The notes beneath the pieces are model-generated. The model saw only the letters and a list, made by a program, of their open reading frames with translations, was not told the origin of the DNA and ran no database searches. From NCBI GenBank assembly GCA_964512645.1, contig CAZEJS010000004.1, positions 62,001 to 126,000 of the forward strand: a DNA stretch of 64,000 nt, written 5' to 3'. Position 1 is the stretch's first letter. Every line of letters begins with the position of its first letter. Made by a program: the position numbers and the translations under genes. The stretch is from CAZEJS01 sp964512645 (GTDB lineage Bacteria > Actinomycetota > Geothermincolia > Fen-727 > Anoxymicrobiaceae). Of this stretch, positions 43,201-51,747 are shown one piece after another.

Positions 43201-45918
43201 GCAGCGTTCGTTGCCGGTGATGTCGACCTGGAGCGTCTGGCCGGCGCGACCGGACACCGGAGAGACCGCGGTGACCGCAGGACCTTCGACTGTAAACCCT
43301 TTGCGCAGCGGAGCCACTACCTCGCCGCCGTTCGTGACGCCGATGTCCCACTTCCCCAGCGTCGCGGTACTCTTGATATTGAGGCTGGCCGTGCAGTGGG
43401 TGCTGTCCTGGACGGTGGTTTCGCCGCCGCCGGGCCCGTTGATCGTTATCCCGGTGCCGTCTTTCTTGAAGACCGTAACGCGGGTGGTGCCCTGCACGAA
43501 GTGGGTGTTCTCACCGACCAGGGCCACCTGGCAGTTGGGATTCGGCAGCGGCGAGGAGTTCGGCGTCACCGAGATTACCCTGGGGCCCGCCGGGACCACA
43601 TATTCGTAGAAGATGGAATCGGACTTTGTCACCTCGTTGGCGGGCATTGCCCTGTCGCGGAATTTCACGTAGACGGTGCGCGGCCCGCTCTCGGTTCCCC
43701 CGGTGATGACCCAGCTCCTGGTCGTCCTGTACGGCTCCCACTGGGCGCCCGCGAAGTTCGGGTCGTTGGAGACTTTCATCTCCCCGACGCCTGACTCGGA
43801 GTCGCTGGCAGTCAGCGTCAGCGTCACCGCGGTCGATGACGTCGACGCCGCGCCGTCGTTGATGATCACCGATCCTGTGGGAGGGGTGCTGTCCGGCGCC
43901 GCGCTCTTCTGGACCCTGACGTTCTTGTTTGCCTGGTTGGCGCTCGTCCCGGTATATACCTGGTTCATGCGCACCGACGGGCTCACGTCGAACGTCTCGC
44001 CCCAGGTCCCGTTGCTGAGCTGGTAGTAGTAGCCGCCCGAGAGCATCTTCATCGGAAACTCCAGGTACATGTTGTCGAGCGGCTTGTCGTAATTGTTGGT
44101 GAGAGAGCAGGTGACGTCTTCGGTGGTCGGGCCGGGCGTCGCGGTCCAGGCCTGCTGTACCGCTGGGGTGCTGAGGCCGCCGAGGTTGGTGGTGCCGCCG
44201 ACGTTGGTTCCCTTGTACGCGGGCCAGGAGTACTTCGGCTCCTGGTAGTTGTAGCTCTGGTTGCCCGCGGTCGTCACAGACCCGTTGTTTATCCACACAC
44301 GCCGGTAGCCCGGGTATTTGTCGGAGTTCCCGTCTCCCTGGAACGAAGACGAGGTGGTGTTGGCGGAAATGCACCGCCCGCCCCCGCCGTCCCAGTCGAG
44401 GAAGGCCGCGTTTCCACTGCCCTCGCTGACGTAGTCGGAGTGGTCGTGCCCGTGCAGCATCATGGCGACCCTGTACTTGCCGGCGAGCCTGATGAGCACC
44501 TGGCGTCCCTCGCCGTCGCCCATGTTGAGCACGCCGACTATCCTGCTCAGCCAGTCCTCACCGCCGCTCGCCCACATCGAACCGGACCCGTTGTCTTTCC
44601 ACGGATCGTGGTGCATCGCCATGATGCGGGTTCTAGCCCCCTGGTTCGCCGCGAGCCTGTCTCGCAGCCACCCGAGCTGCCCCGTCAGGCGGGGGATGTA
44701 GCTATTCGCCAGCGCCAGGGACTCGGCGCTGACCCCGGGCGCCCACTTGTCGCCGCCGCTCAAGGCTTCCCCGAGATACTTGACCGGCTGAAGGATTATG
44801 TTGAGGTAGTTGGTGAGGCTGCGCTGGTCGCTCGCCCAGTCCATTGTGTTCACGGCGTAGAACTTGTTCTCGGGCCCGTACTCGAACTCGAAGCAGAGGG
44901 GCCCGTAGAGCTTGACCCAGTTCACAAGCCAGTCCTGGTCGACCGCCGCGCCTTGTTCTGTGATGTAGTTGTAGCCGTCGTGGTTTCCGATGACGATGAA
45001 CGCCGGCACCTCGAGCTTCGAGATCTCCTCGTAGAACCACTCCTGCTCGAATTCGTACTGGGTCTTGGTGCCCCATCCGCCGTAGCCGATGTCCTTGTAG
45101 AAGTAGCGTTGCCCGAAGTCGTAATCGCCCGTAAGCAGGACGAAATCGGGGTTCATGCGGTTGATCTCCATTATTTCCTTGTGGAGGTACCTTGCGCCGT
45201 ATCCTGCCCCGGTGGGGCCGCCGTCATACGAGTGCTGGCGCTGACCCCGCTCGGTCCTTGAATGTTTGTAGAATATCGAGGCATCGGTGTTGTCCGGCCC
45301 GTAGACGTGTATGTCCGACATCTGGATGAAGTTGAAATTCGTCTTGAACTCCTCGATGACGTCCACGGCGTTGGGCTGTGAGTCCTCGTAGTTCTTTCCC
45401 TCGATCACGCATCCGATGGTCAGGTCGTACAGGTCGCAGGGGAGGGACTCGGGGACCGCCACGGTGAGGTTGTATACGGCGTTGGTGCCGGGAGGAGGGT
45501 AGGGGTTCGACGCCAGGGTCGGCCACTTCGTGCTCTGGCCCACCCGCGCATCGGTTACCGCAAGCTCCCTGGTAATAGTGCCGGCGCCGCCGTTGCTGCT
45601 CTTCAACGTGGCGGTGAAGTTGGTGCAGGTGGGAACGGGGACGTAGCTGGGATTCCGGTAGTACGTCCCCTCCCGCGGGTCCCACTCGACGTGCAGGGTG
45701 GTGCCCCGCTTCACTATCGAGGGGTTGCCGATCGTCGGGTAAATGAGTTTGGTGATCCTGGCCGGCGTGTTGAGGCCGATCACGTAGTCGGGCGGGTCCT
45801 CGTACGCCGCCTGGGCCGTACGAGGCAACGGCAGCCCCGTCGCGACCATCAGGAAAACGACGGCCAGGACGGCGAGCGCATAAGCGGCCTTCCGGGACGA
45901 TCCCCAGGATCCATGCAT
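40288..45918 (-). CDS. Giant secreted metallophosphoesterase with TIG and surface repeats
   Basis: 1,876 aa from ATG 45918 with GGAGGGGAC. After the signal peptide (ALAVLAVVFLMVATGLPL) and a fibronectin-like part, the calcineurin-type phosphoesterase core has all metal motifs: MSDIHVYG, LLTGDYDFG, VIGNHDGYN, MAMHHDPW and MLHGHDHSDY. A linker with Ig-like TIG repeats (about eight, pattern ITPDRSNRGETVPVNLKGT) follows. The last 400 residues are four units like WYLAEGSSRWGFETWLLIQN, ending ERAIYWNNRGAGT. The other giant protein has the same end module. It may hydrolyse phosphoesters of nucleotides or lipids outside the cell while bound to a surface structure through the repeats. No sorting signal is visible. 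Confidence 0.88.
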   Translation of the reverse strand: MHGSWGSSRKAAYALAVLAVVFLMVATGLPLPRTAQAAYEDPPDYVIGLNTPARITKLIYPTIGNPSIVKRGTTLHVEWDPREGTYYRNPSYVPVPTCTNFTATLKSSNGGAGTITRELAVTDARVGQSTKWPTLASNPYPPPGTNAVYNLTVAVPESLPCDLYDLTIGCVIEGKNYEDSQPNAVDVIEEFKTNFNFIQMSDIHVYGPDNTDASIFYKHSRTERGQRQHSYDGGPTGAGYGARYLHKEIMEINRMNPDFVLLTGDYDFGQRYFYKDIGYGGWGTKTQYEFEQEWFYEEISKLEVPAFIVIGNHDGYNYITEQGAAVDQDWLVNWVKLYGPLCFEFEYGPENKFYAVNTMDWASDQRSLTNYLNIILQPVKYLGEALSGGDKWAPGVSAESLALANSYIPRLTGQLGWLRDRLAANQGARTRIMAMHHDPWKDNGSGSMWASGGEDWLSRIVGVLNMGDGEGRQVLIRLAGKYRVAMMLHGHDHSDYVSEGSGNAAFLDWDGGGGRCISANTTSSSFQGDGNSDKYPGYRRVWINNGSVTTAGNQSYNYQEPKYSWPAYKGTNVGGTTNLGGLSTPAVQQAWTATPGPTTEDVTCSLTNNYDKPLDNMYLEFPMKMLSGGYYYQLSNGTWGETFDVSPSVRMNQVYTGTSANQANKNVRVQKSAAPDSTPPTGSVIINDGAASTSSTAVTLTLTASDSESGVGEMKVSNDPNFAGAQWEPYRTTRSWVITGGTESGPRTVYVKFRDRAMPANEVTKSDSIFYEYVVPAGPRVISVTPNSSPLPNPNCQVALVGENTHFVQGTTRVTVFKKDGTGITINGPGGGETTVQDSTHCTASLNIKSTATLGKWDIGVTNGGEVVAPLRKGFTVEGPAVTAVSPVSGRAGQTLQVDITGNERCSFVNGTSQAVFLRDGQPLNEDTELIVNSTTVIDQRHCKANVTIRPWCDPGLLDVAVKEFTKMSVPLEDGFRVTTHNPRILSVSPGAGLRGQRIAAVEIVGSDTSFENKKSTASFGSGITVNSTVVTDPTTAVANITISPSAAFGPRDVTVRTGTEEARINAGFTVEQDAPVVTSINPKRAMDTGPVDVAVSGGNFNTSNATVRLTKASQDDIVATDYTTRKPDKIDCRLNIAGRDAGPWNVVVTNPDGKSAELTGGFTVTWPAPTVSSITPDRSNRGETVPVNLKGTNFRDGATVRLRKAGLSDLAPNADPDVKSDKLIQCTFALPPDMTQGRWDVVVTNRDGSSATLAKAFTVPFPNPPTFESITPASGRSGEIVRATITGTDFYDRVLPMLTSDAGYDTVSGTNVVLASPTELTCDFNLSGARSGYRNVVVMNDDGQDTLRQGDSHFNVRGTDPPRIDSLSPSRGRIGTVVTITGDHFGVSRSDSVVRFGGNKAATNYPSWSDKSIKCKVPAGAATGDVRVTVAGKSSNVRRFTVEGGVTPEPPAPADGPKPVWYLAEGTSDYGFGTYINIENPNESAATALVTYMTKSGTVPREPVRLEPMSQTVINPLDDIGTTDFSTRVECKERKSICVDRRMVWTGPGAASSEGHCSVGVTSPARRWYLAEGSSRWGFETWLLIQNPGKTNATVKVIYMIEGQGPVERTKVVNAGTRASFNMEADIGQADASIMVDSDQPVIPERAMYRYNRREGHNSIGTTTPAKSFYLAEGTTDWGFTTYVLVQNPNNEAATITVTYMTSTGAVPQPAFRMEPNSRKTINVNNVVPKKDLSIKVDGSVPVIAERAMYWGEGTPLGEACHDSIGMSAPHMKFFLPDGETYNNTETWTLVQNPNGQAVDVEIKYLGLNGSAVKTLKARIPANSRKSYNMGDEMPNTRASVVVTSKSPGKPIMVERAIYWNNRGAGTGTIGGYAD

Positions 45919-46080
45919 TGTCCCCTCCAGGTTCACGACATGTGTTTTTTGATACACCAACCCAATAATACCAACGAACGAACTCCGTTAACGTTACCAG
46001 GAATAACTGAATTGGCGGGCTCGCTGCAGGAAGTTCGACAATGCGCAACATGCCCCGCTACGCCGCGGGCCGCGCCGACT
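45919..46080. promoter_or_regulatory. AT-rich promoter region of the giant phosphoesterase gene
   Basis: This intergenic stretch includes a minus-strand -10-like TATTAT (45965-45970) about 50 bases before the start, with GTTAAC-like bases near 45987-45992 as a weak -35. AT content is clearly higher than nearby. Tentative. Confidence 0.35.
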
Positions 46081-47193
46081 TCACCGGTAGCCGAGGAGGC
46101 TATAGAGCTTCATCCGCAGGCTCTCGTGGACGCTCAGCGCGGTGCGCGGGCAGAGCTCCATGCAGCAGTAGCAGGCGATGCAGCGGTCGTAATCGTAGCG
46201 GGGCGGCCCCTTGTCCTCCACGACCACCGCCCCCGCCGGACAGGCCCTGGCGCAGGAGCCGCACGAGTCGCAGAGCCCCTCGTCCACGTCGAAGCGCGGG
46301 CGGCTGATGCCCGGGAAGAACGCCTTTACCCAGCCCGCCCCGAACCGCTGGGGCAGGGCCGGCATCGGGCGCCGGAACCGCTTGAGCCGCGACGCGTCAC
46401 CCTCGACGTCAATCCGGTCCTCGGCGATCGGGCCCAGGCCGATCTCTTCGGCGTACTCGAGCATCCTGATTCGCTCGGGCTTCATGCCCATCATTCGGGC
46501 CATCACGCTGTCGAGCGCTACCCCGTTGTCCGAAACCAGGAGCTTCCCGGCCCGGTACAGGAACCTGTTCTGCGGCCCGTTTCCCTGTATGCCGACCACG
46601 GCGTCCATGATAACGAGGTCCGGCGGCCGCAGCCTGTACACCTCCGTGACTATCTCCGAGAAGCCGCTGAACCCCGGGTACTCCAGGTGCAGGCGCGCCT
46701 TGTCTCCCCCCACCAGATAGCCGTAGCTGTTCTTGACCGCTCCGGTTATTCGGGTGTAGGTGTGCGTCTTGAACTTGGGCACCGATATGACAACGTCGGC
46801 CTCCAGCACCCGCCGGGAGACGCTGACTTCCTCGTCGCGCCCCCGGAGCCTGACCATCACCGGGTCCCTGGCGATGTTCTCGAAAGCGCCCATTGAGGCC
46901 TCGCGTATTCCCGACACCGTGGCGCTCCGTTCCACCGCGCCGTAGCCGGAGGTCCCGGGGTTGTCTCCCACCACGACTTCCGCCCCCCCGGCGCGCAGCC
47001 TTTCCACGAGGGCCCTGATCACCGACGGGTGAGTGTTTGCGTGGGACTCCGGTTCGTAGACGCCCAGCATGTTGGGCTTCAGAAGGACGGTCCTGCCCCT
47101 TACCTCGAGCTCGAACCGGTCCAGGGCCGCGTCCACCGCGCGGCGCATGTCGTCGTACGAGGCCTCGAGGACCACCACCTTCGCCCTGCTCAC
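46081..47193 (-). CDS. DUF362 protein with two ferredoxin clusters
   Basis: 370 aa from GTG 47193. DUF362 part: VLLKPNMLGVYEPESHANTHP, VVISVPKFKTHTYTRITGAVK and GPQNRFLYRAG. The C-terminal domain is a two-cluster ferredoxin: CDSCGSCARACPAG and CIACYCCMELCPRTALSV. It would receive or donate electrons, role unknown. Its start overlaps the TMEM175 stop (GTGA), so they are co-translated. Compare the DUF362 protein at 18237, where the clusters lie inside rather than at the end of the DUF362 fold. Confidence 0.88.
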   Translation of the reverse strand: MSRAKVVVLEASYDDMRRAVDAALDRFELEVRGRTVLLKPNMLGVYEPESHANTHPSVIRALVERLRAGGAEVVVGDNPGTSGYGAVERSATVSGIREASMGAFENIARDPVMVRLRGRDEEVSVSRRVLEADVVISVPKFKTHTYTRITGAVKNSYGYLVGGDKARLHLEYPGFSGFSEIVTEVYRLRPPDLVIMDAVVGIQGNGPQNRFLYRAGKLLVSDNGVALDSVMARMMGMKPERIRMLEYAEEIGLGPIAEDRIDVEGDASRLKRFRRPMPALPQRFGAGWVKAFFPGISRPRFDVDEGLCDSCGSCARACPAGAVVVEDKGPPRYDYDRCIACYCCMELCPRTALSVHESLRMKLYSLLGYR

Positions 47194-47882
47194 GCCGCGC
47201 CCTCCCGGCGCCCGCCGCGGCGCTCCTCCAGCTTCACCAGCAGCCAGTGGTCGATGAGGAAGTTGGACGGTATCATGACCAGCCAGAAGTACTTCGCGGC
47301 GTCCACGTTCAGAAAGCTCACCGCGATCGACAGCAGGAAGATGAGCGCCATGCTGGAGTACCCGAACATGAACCTGAGGTGCTCGTTCTCGTCAACGAAG
47401 TCCACCAGCCTGCGGTCGTGTACCCCGTACCACATGATCAAGCAGAGAAGGAGGCCGGAAACGGCGATCGACACCGCGTAGACGATGAGGGCCGCCCGCG
47501 AATCCGAGTACTTGCTGATAAGGCTGGTCGGGAACGGCACGAAAACGATCGTCATCAGGAAGATCAGGTTCAACCAGAGGAGGCCTCTGTCGTATCGCTT
47601 AAACAGCCCGAACACCCGGTGGTGTCCGATCCAGAAGAGGCCGACCACCAGGAAGCTGATGACGTACGCGGTGAATATCGGCGACAGGCGAAGAAGCGCC
47701 CGGGGAAGCTCACGGTCCGCGACCTCGGGACGAAGAACCGGCACCTTGATGCTCAGTACCAGCAGGGTGATGGCGACGGCGAAGACCCCGTCGCTGAAAG
47801 AGACGATCCTCGACAGGCTCATCCCGAGCGAGTCGAGGTTGTTTTCTCCGTCACTGCCGTTGTCGAGGCGGTCGTCACCCAA
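47190..47882 (-). CDS. TMEM175-family potassium channel-like membrane protein
   Basis: 230 aa if started at TTG 47882, where AAAAGGA gives a ribosome site and a minus-strand TATATT (47909-47914) would be the -10. Other starts in frame are ATG 47918 and ATG 47822. The signature RIVSFSDGVFAVAITLLVL marks the pore helix of the TMEM175/DUF1211 family, followed by five more hydrophobic stretches (IFTAYVISFLVVGLFWIG, LNLIFLMTIVFVPFP, LIVYAVSIAVSGLLLCLIM, MALIFLLSIAVSF). Family members conduct potassium ions. The link to a DUF362 ferredoxin by overlap is unusual. Confidence 0.82.
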   Translation of the reverse strand: MGDDRLDNGSDGENNLDSLGMSLSRIVSFSDGVFAVAITLLVLSIKVPVLRPEVADRELPRALLRLSPIFTAYVISFLVVGLFWIGHHRVFGLFKRYDRGLLWLNLIFLMTIVFVPFPTSLISKYSDSRAALIVYAVSIAVSGLLLCLIMWYGVHDRRLVDFVDENEHLRFMFGYSSMALIFLLSIAVSFLNVDAAKYFWLVMIPSNFLIDHWLLVKLEERRGGRREGAA

Positions 47883-48071
47883 TGGAGATCCTTTTCGCGG
47901 CTTCCTGGAATATACCATTAAAGAGCGCGCGCCCGGAACGCGAGGAGGCAACCCCCGCGGGCGCTGAAGGGGGTGACCGGAGGCGGCGGGTTCCCTCCGG
48001 CCGCCGGCGCCATCTCGCGCGTGTGCACGCCCCCTCCCGCGGGCGTCACTTCACGCAGCCCCCCGCGTACG

Positions 48072-50102
48072 TCAGTGGAAAATCTCGGTGACGGAAGCGG
48101 GCGCGCCGCTCTCGTCGAGTTCCAGGGAGCGGAGGGCCAGTCCGGTTACGCGGCTGCCGGCACGGGTTACGTGGACGAGGTCACCTTCCCATGTCCCGTC
48201 GCGTAGGAGGGTTTCCCGTGCGTCTTCGGGAGACACGGGGTACTCGGTACGCAGCAACCCGGAGGCGTCTTTCCCCGTGGCCTCGTCGGCCGTCCAGCCG
48301 AAGGCGCGCTCGGCGGCCGCGTTCCAGAAGGTGATGGCGCCGTCAGCGTCCATCACGTATACCGGGACCGGAAGCAGGCCGAGGACCCGCTGCCTGTGCT
48401 CGAGACGCGCGACTTCCCGCTCGAGCTCGTCCTGCAGTGCTCTACGGTCCGAGACGTCGAGTTCGACCTCCAGCACCGAGTAGGTCCGACGGTCTTCGGA
48501 CCACTGGAGGACCTGCCTGCTGGCGACCGTGCGCCTCGCGCCGTCCTTCGCAGTCTGCACGAGTTCTCCCTCCCAGCGGCCGTCCTGGAGCAGGAGCTCT
48601 TCCAGCTCGTCAAAAGGCAACTCGGACTCCGTCTTCAACAGCTCGAACCGGTCGCGCCCCACGGCTTCCCGGCTGCTCCAGCCCCACGTCTCCTCGGCGC
48701 CGGCGTTCCACAACGCAATCCTCCCGGTCGCGTCCCTGACGAGGATCGTCTCGTGGGTCAGGTCCAGCAGCCTCGCCCGGGCCTGAAGCGACGCCGTTCG
48801 CTCGGCGAGTTCTTTGCGGGTCGCGTTCTCCTCGGTCACGTCCCGCGCGGAAGCTACGACCGCCTCCACGCCGCCGTCGGCCTTGAACACCGGAGAGAGC
48901 ACGTACTCGAATTCGCGGATTCCCCGGACGGTGGGGAACGTCATCCCCCCGGTCCACGTCTTGCCGGTCCGGCGTACGTTCTCTCGCTCGACGTCCAGAA
49001 CGCCCATGACGTCGCGGGGAAAGCCGAGGTCCCACCAGTACTTGCCCGCGAAATCCGACTGGTCGCGACCGAGGAGCTCGGCCGCGGGTCTGCTCGCGTA
49101 GATGAACTTGCCCTTTTCGTCGAACAGGTAGAAATGCTGCGGGCCGGACGATAGGATCTGGTCGAGCACCCACGCCTGCTCCTGTACCCGGTCCGACAGG
49201 GCGCGCAGCGTTTCCTCCGCCCGCGCCCGTTCTTCGACCTCTTCCGCGAGTTCGGCGTTGGCCTCGCGGAGCTGCGCCGTCCGCTCGAGCACCCTGTCTT
49301 CCAGCTCCGCGTGCGCCTTCTTCAGGGCTTCCTCGTTCGCCCTGGCCCGGGTGATGTCCCGGGAGAAGGCCGCGATCCTCTCCACCTTTCCGTCCTCGCC
49401 GAGGACCGGGTAGAGGACGTTGTCCAGGACCATGCCGTCACGTTCGTCCTCGAACCTCAGGGGCGCCGAGGTACGGGCGGCACGCGCGAACTGCTCTCTG
49501 CGGCCGGCTGCCAGCTCAGGGTCCAGGTAGTCCACGAGCTTGCTGCCAGCCATCTCCCCGGGCGTGCCCCCGAGGCGAGACGCGCCGGTCTCGTTGATGG
49601 TCAGGATGCGACCTTCCATGTCCACGAGCAGCAGGGCCTCGGGCGTCGCGTCCAGCAGCGCCCTCTGGTTCCGCTCGCCGGAGAGGAGCGCTTCCTCGGC
49701 TCGGCGCAGCGATATCTCCCCCAGCGCCCGCGACACGACCTGCGAGACCATTTCGGGCAGCTTGCTGTCCTTGACCACGTACCCCGACGCCTGGAGGCGG
49801 AACGCCTCCGCCGCGACGCCTTCGTCGCCCTGACCGGTCACGAGTATCACCGGCAGGTGTTCCGGCCGCAGCGACACCTCCCGGAGCAGGTCGAGCCCGC
49901 TCCCGTCGGGGAGCTGGTAATCGGTCACCACCGCGTCGTAGGCCTGTCCGGCCAGCGCCGCCCGGGCCGAAGCGAGGTCGGTGACCGTGTCTATCGACGC
50001 CCGGAGTCTCCTCGCCAGCAGGCGCATCATCGCGTACGCCTGCTCGGGGTCGTCCTCCACCACGAGGAGCTTCCAGTCGTCACCGTTGTGAATATTTATC
50101 AT
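48072..50102 (-). CDS. Response-regulator protein with several PAS domains, no kinase
   Basis: 676 aa from ATG 50102. Residues 10-125 form a receiver (LLVVEDDPEQAYAMMRLL, phospho-acceptor D61 in AVVTDYQLPDGSG). Residues about 145-676 carry four PAS domains with helical linkers: ALLDATPEALLLVDMEGR, DQILSSGPQHFYLFDEKG, LDLTHETILVRDATGR and VLGLLPVPVYVMDADGA. A coiled coil (EERARAEETLRALSDRVQEQ) sits in the middle. It has no HisKA, ATPase or DNA-binding domain, so output must go through another protein, probably the kinase encoded just upstream at 50236. The two genes are separated by 133 bases. Confidence 0.87.
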   Translation of the reverse strand: MINIHNGDDWKLLVVEDDPEQAYAMMRLLARRLRASIDTVTDLASARAALAGQAYDAVVTDYQLPDGSGLDLLREVSLRPEHLPVILVTGQGDEGVAAEAFRLQASGYVVKDSKLPEMVSQVVSRALGEISLRRAEEALLSGERNQRALLDATPEALLLVDMEGRILTINETGASRLGGTPGEMAGSKLVDYLDPELAAGRREQFARAARTSAPLRFEDERDGMVLDNVLYPVLGEDGKVERIAAFSRDITRARANEEALKKAHAELEDRVLERTAQLREANAELAEEVEERARAEETLRALSDRVQEQAWVLDQILSSGPQHFYLFDEKGKFIYASRPAAELLGRDQSDFAGKYWWDLGFPRDVMGVLDVERENVRRTGKTWTGGMTFPTVRGIREFEYVLSPVFKADGGVEAVVASARDVTEENATRKELAERTASLQARARLLDLTHETILVRDATGRIALWNAGAEETWGWSSREAVGRDRFELLKTESELPFDELEELLLQDGRWEGELVQTAKDGARRTVASRQVLQWSEDRRTYSVLEVELDVSDRRALQDELEREVARLEHRQRVLGLLPVPVYVMDADGAITFWNAAAERAFGWTADEATGKDASGLLRTEYPVSPEDARETLLRDGTWEGDLVHVTRAGSRVTGLALRSLELDESGAPASVTEIFH

Positions 50103-50235
50103 GCACCTTCCTGCGGGTAGCCGGACGGACTTATTCCGATGTTCCCCGGAGGAGGCTCGAACCCTTCAGGGAACGGGAGAAGTGGTGGGGTTGGGGCCGC
50201 CGGCCGCGGCCGACGGATGAACCGGAAGCGGCCGT

Positions 50236-51432
50236 TCAGCCGATCGGCCGGGCACGGTCGCGCAGTTCGAACTCGAAGCAGGCCCCGCCCTCGTTGTAGA
50301 TGCGGAACGTTCCACCGTAAACGTCGACTATCCGCTTCACGATGGAGAGCCCCAGGCCCTTGCAGCTCCCCGGGGGGCCGGGGCGAAGCGGCCCGAAAGC
50401 CGCCTCCATGTTCTCCCTGGAGATGCCCGAGCCGTTGTCCCGCATCAGGTACCGGTGCCTGCCCTCGCAGGGGCTGCTGTGCGTCAGGGTCAGCACCGGG
50501 GAGGGGCTGTCGTTGTGCCGGAACCCGTTGCCCAGGAGGTTGCTGAAGAGCTGGTAGAGGTGCGTCTCGCTTGCCACCACCCGGCCCAGGTCGCCGTCGC
50601 AGCGCACCTCCACGCCCCTGGCGCGGATCTCGTCGGATCGTTCCTCGAGCACCATCGCGACGACCCGGGAGACATCGACAACGACCGCCTCCTCCGGCCG
50701 CTGCCCGGATTCGGCCAGTGAGAGGACCCCGTCGATGAGGGAATACGCCCGGCTGATGCTGCGGCCGATCGAAGATGTCCACTCCTCGATCTCCCGCCCC
50801 CGCTCCTCCGCGTCGTCGAGGTAAGCGGCATCCCTCAGCATGCGGTTCGCGAGGACTATTGAAGTCAGGGGGCCGCGGAGGTCGTGGGATACGGTGCGGG
50901 CGTACGAATCCAGGGCGGCGTTCACCTCCCGAAGGCGGGACTCCGCCCACTTGAACGCGCTGAGGTCCGTCATGGTCGCTACGCGTCCGAGGGACCCGCC
51001 CGAGTCGTCGTGGAGACCGGCGGCGGAGACCAGCACGGGGACGCGGCTGCCGTCGGGCCTCCTGATTGTGATCTCGCCGGACCAGCAATCGTGCTCGCGG
51101 AAAGCCCGGTCCACCTCTGTGGCGAGTTCCTTGCTTTCAGTGTCGCTGAGGCCGAAAGCAAGCGGGTCCTCCCCGAGGAGCTCGTCGGCGCCCAGGCCGT
51201 AGAGCCGGCACCAGGCGTCGTTCACGTAGACAAGGCGCATGTCGGTTCCGATGACGGCGATGCCTTCAGCGGCCTCATCGGCGACGCGCTTGAAGATCCG
51301 GCTTTCTCCGGGCGCCGGCGGCGGGGCACTGACCGCTACTTCCCGATTCGCATCGGTATCGACGGCTGGAGCCTGGCGGGTCCCCGAGCCCGGCGCCGCG
51401 CGAGACGACCTGCGATATTTTTCTCGTGGCAT
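50236..51432 (-). CDS. PAS-domain histidine kinase
   Basis: 398 aa. A PAS domain (about 45-160, DEAAEGIAVIGTDMRLVYVN) leads into the dimerisation helix with H183 in RTVSHDLRGPLTSIV. The ATPase domain has NLLGNGFRHND, LMRDNGSGISREN and KGLGLSIVKRIVDVYGG. It is cytoplasmic, as no membrane segment is visible. The dimerisation and ATPase parts resemble those of the 7TM kinase at 38488, including DSYARTVSHDL versus DVYAHTVSHDL. It precedes the REC-PAS gene on the same strand, and together they form a kinase-receiver pair. Start ATG 51432. Confidence 0.9.
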   Translation of the reverse strand: MPREKYRRSSRAAPGSGTRQAPAVDTDANREVAVSAPPPAPGESRIFKRVADEAAEGIAVIGTDMRLVYVNDAWCRLYGLGADELLGEDPLAFGLSDTESKELATEVDRAFREHDCWSGEITIRRPDGSRVPVLVSAAGLHDDSGGSLGRVATMTDLSAFKWAESRLREVNAALDSYARTVSHDLRGPLTSIVLANRMLRDAAYLDDAEERGREIEEWTSSIGRSISRAYSLIDGVLSLAESGQRPEEAVVVDVSRVVAMVLEERSDEIRARGVEVRCDGDLGRVVASETHLYQLFSNLLGNGFRHNDSPSPVLTLTHSSPCEGRHRYLMRDNGSGISRENMEAAFGPLRPGPPGSCKGLGLSIVKRIVDVYGGTFRIYNEGGACFEFELRDRARPIG

Positions 51433-51747
51433 CGCACGCTCCGGCGTTTCCGGTCAATGGCACGAGACGTTTGCATCACGGGAAAAGGTGCCCCTGGCTG
51501 CCGCAAAGCATTACCATGCTACACCCGTGGAAGGGAGCCGTAAAGGAGAACGGCCGCCGGGTAACCGCGCCATCGCGGAACCGCGCGGGAACCGGGCTTC
51601 GCCTCGAAAACCGCCGGTCCTCGCGCCAACGTCCAAATGTACGGCGGTAAGTTCATGCCGCAGAGGCGGAAGGTCTTGTGCTCGGGCCAGATAAAATATG
51701 TAATTGAGTGCGGTAGTACGCCGGCGGAGGGCAGAGAAGGCGAAAAA
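51433..51747. other. Divergent intergenic region
   Basis: 315 bases between the PAS kinase (minus) and the MprF-like gene (plus). An AT-rich stretch near 51692-51710 (AGATAAAATATGTAATTG) holds -10-like sequences for the plus-strand gene. No gene, RNA or repeat is evident in the rest. Confidence 0.35.
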
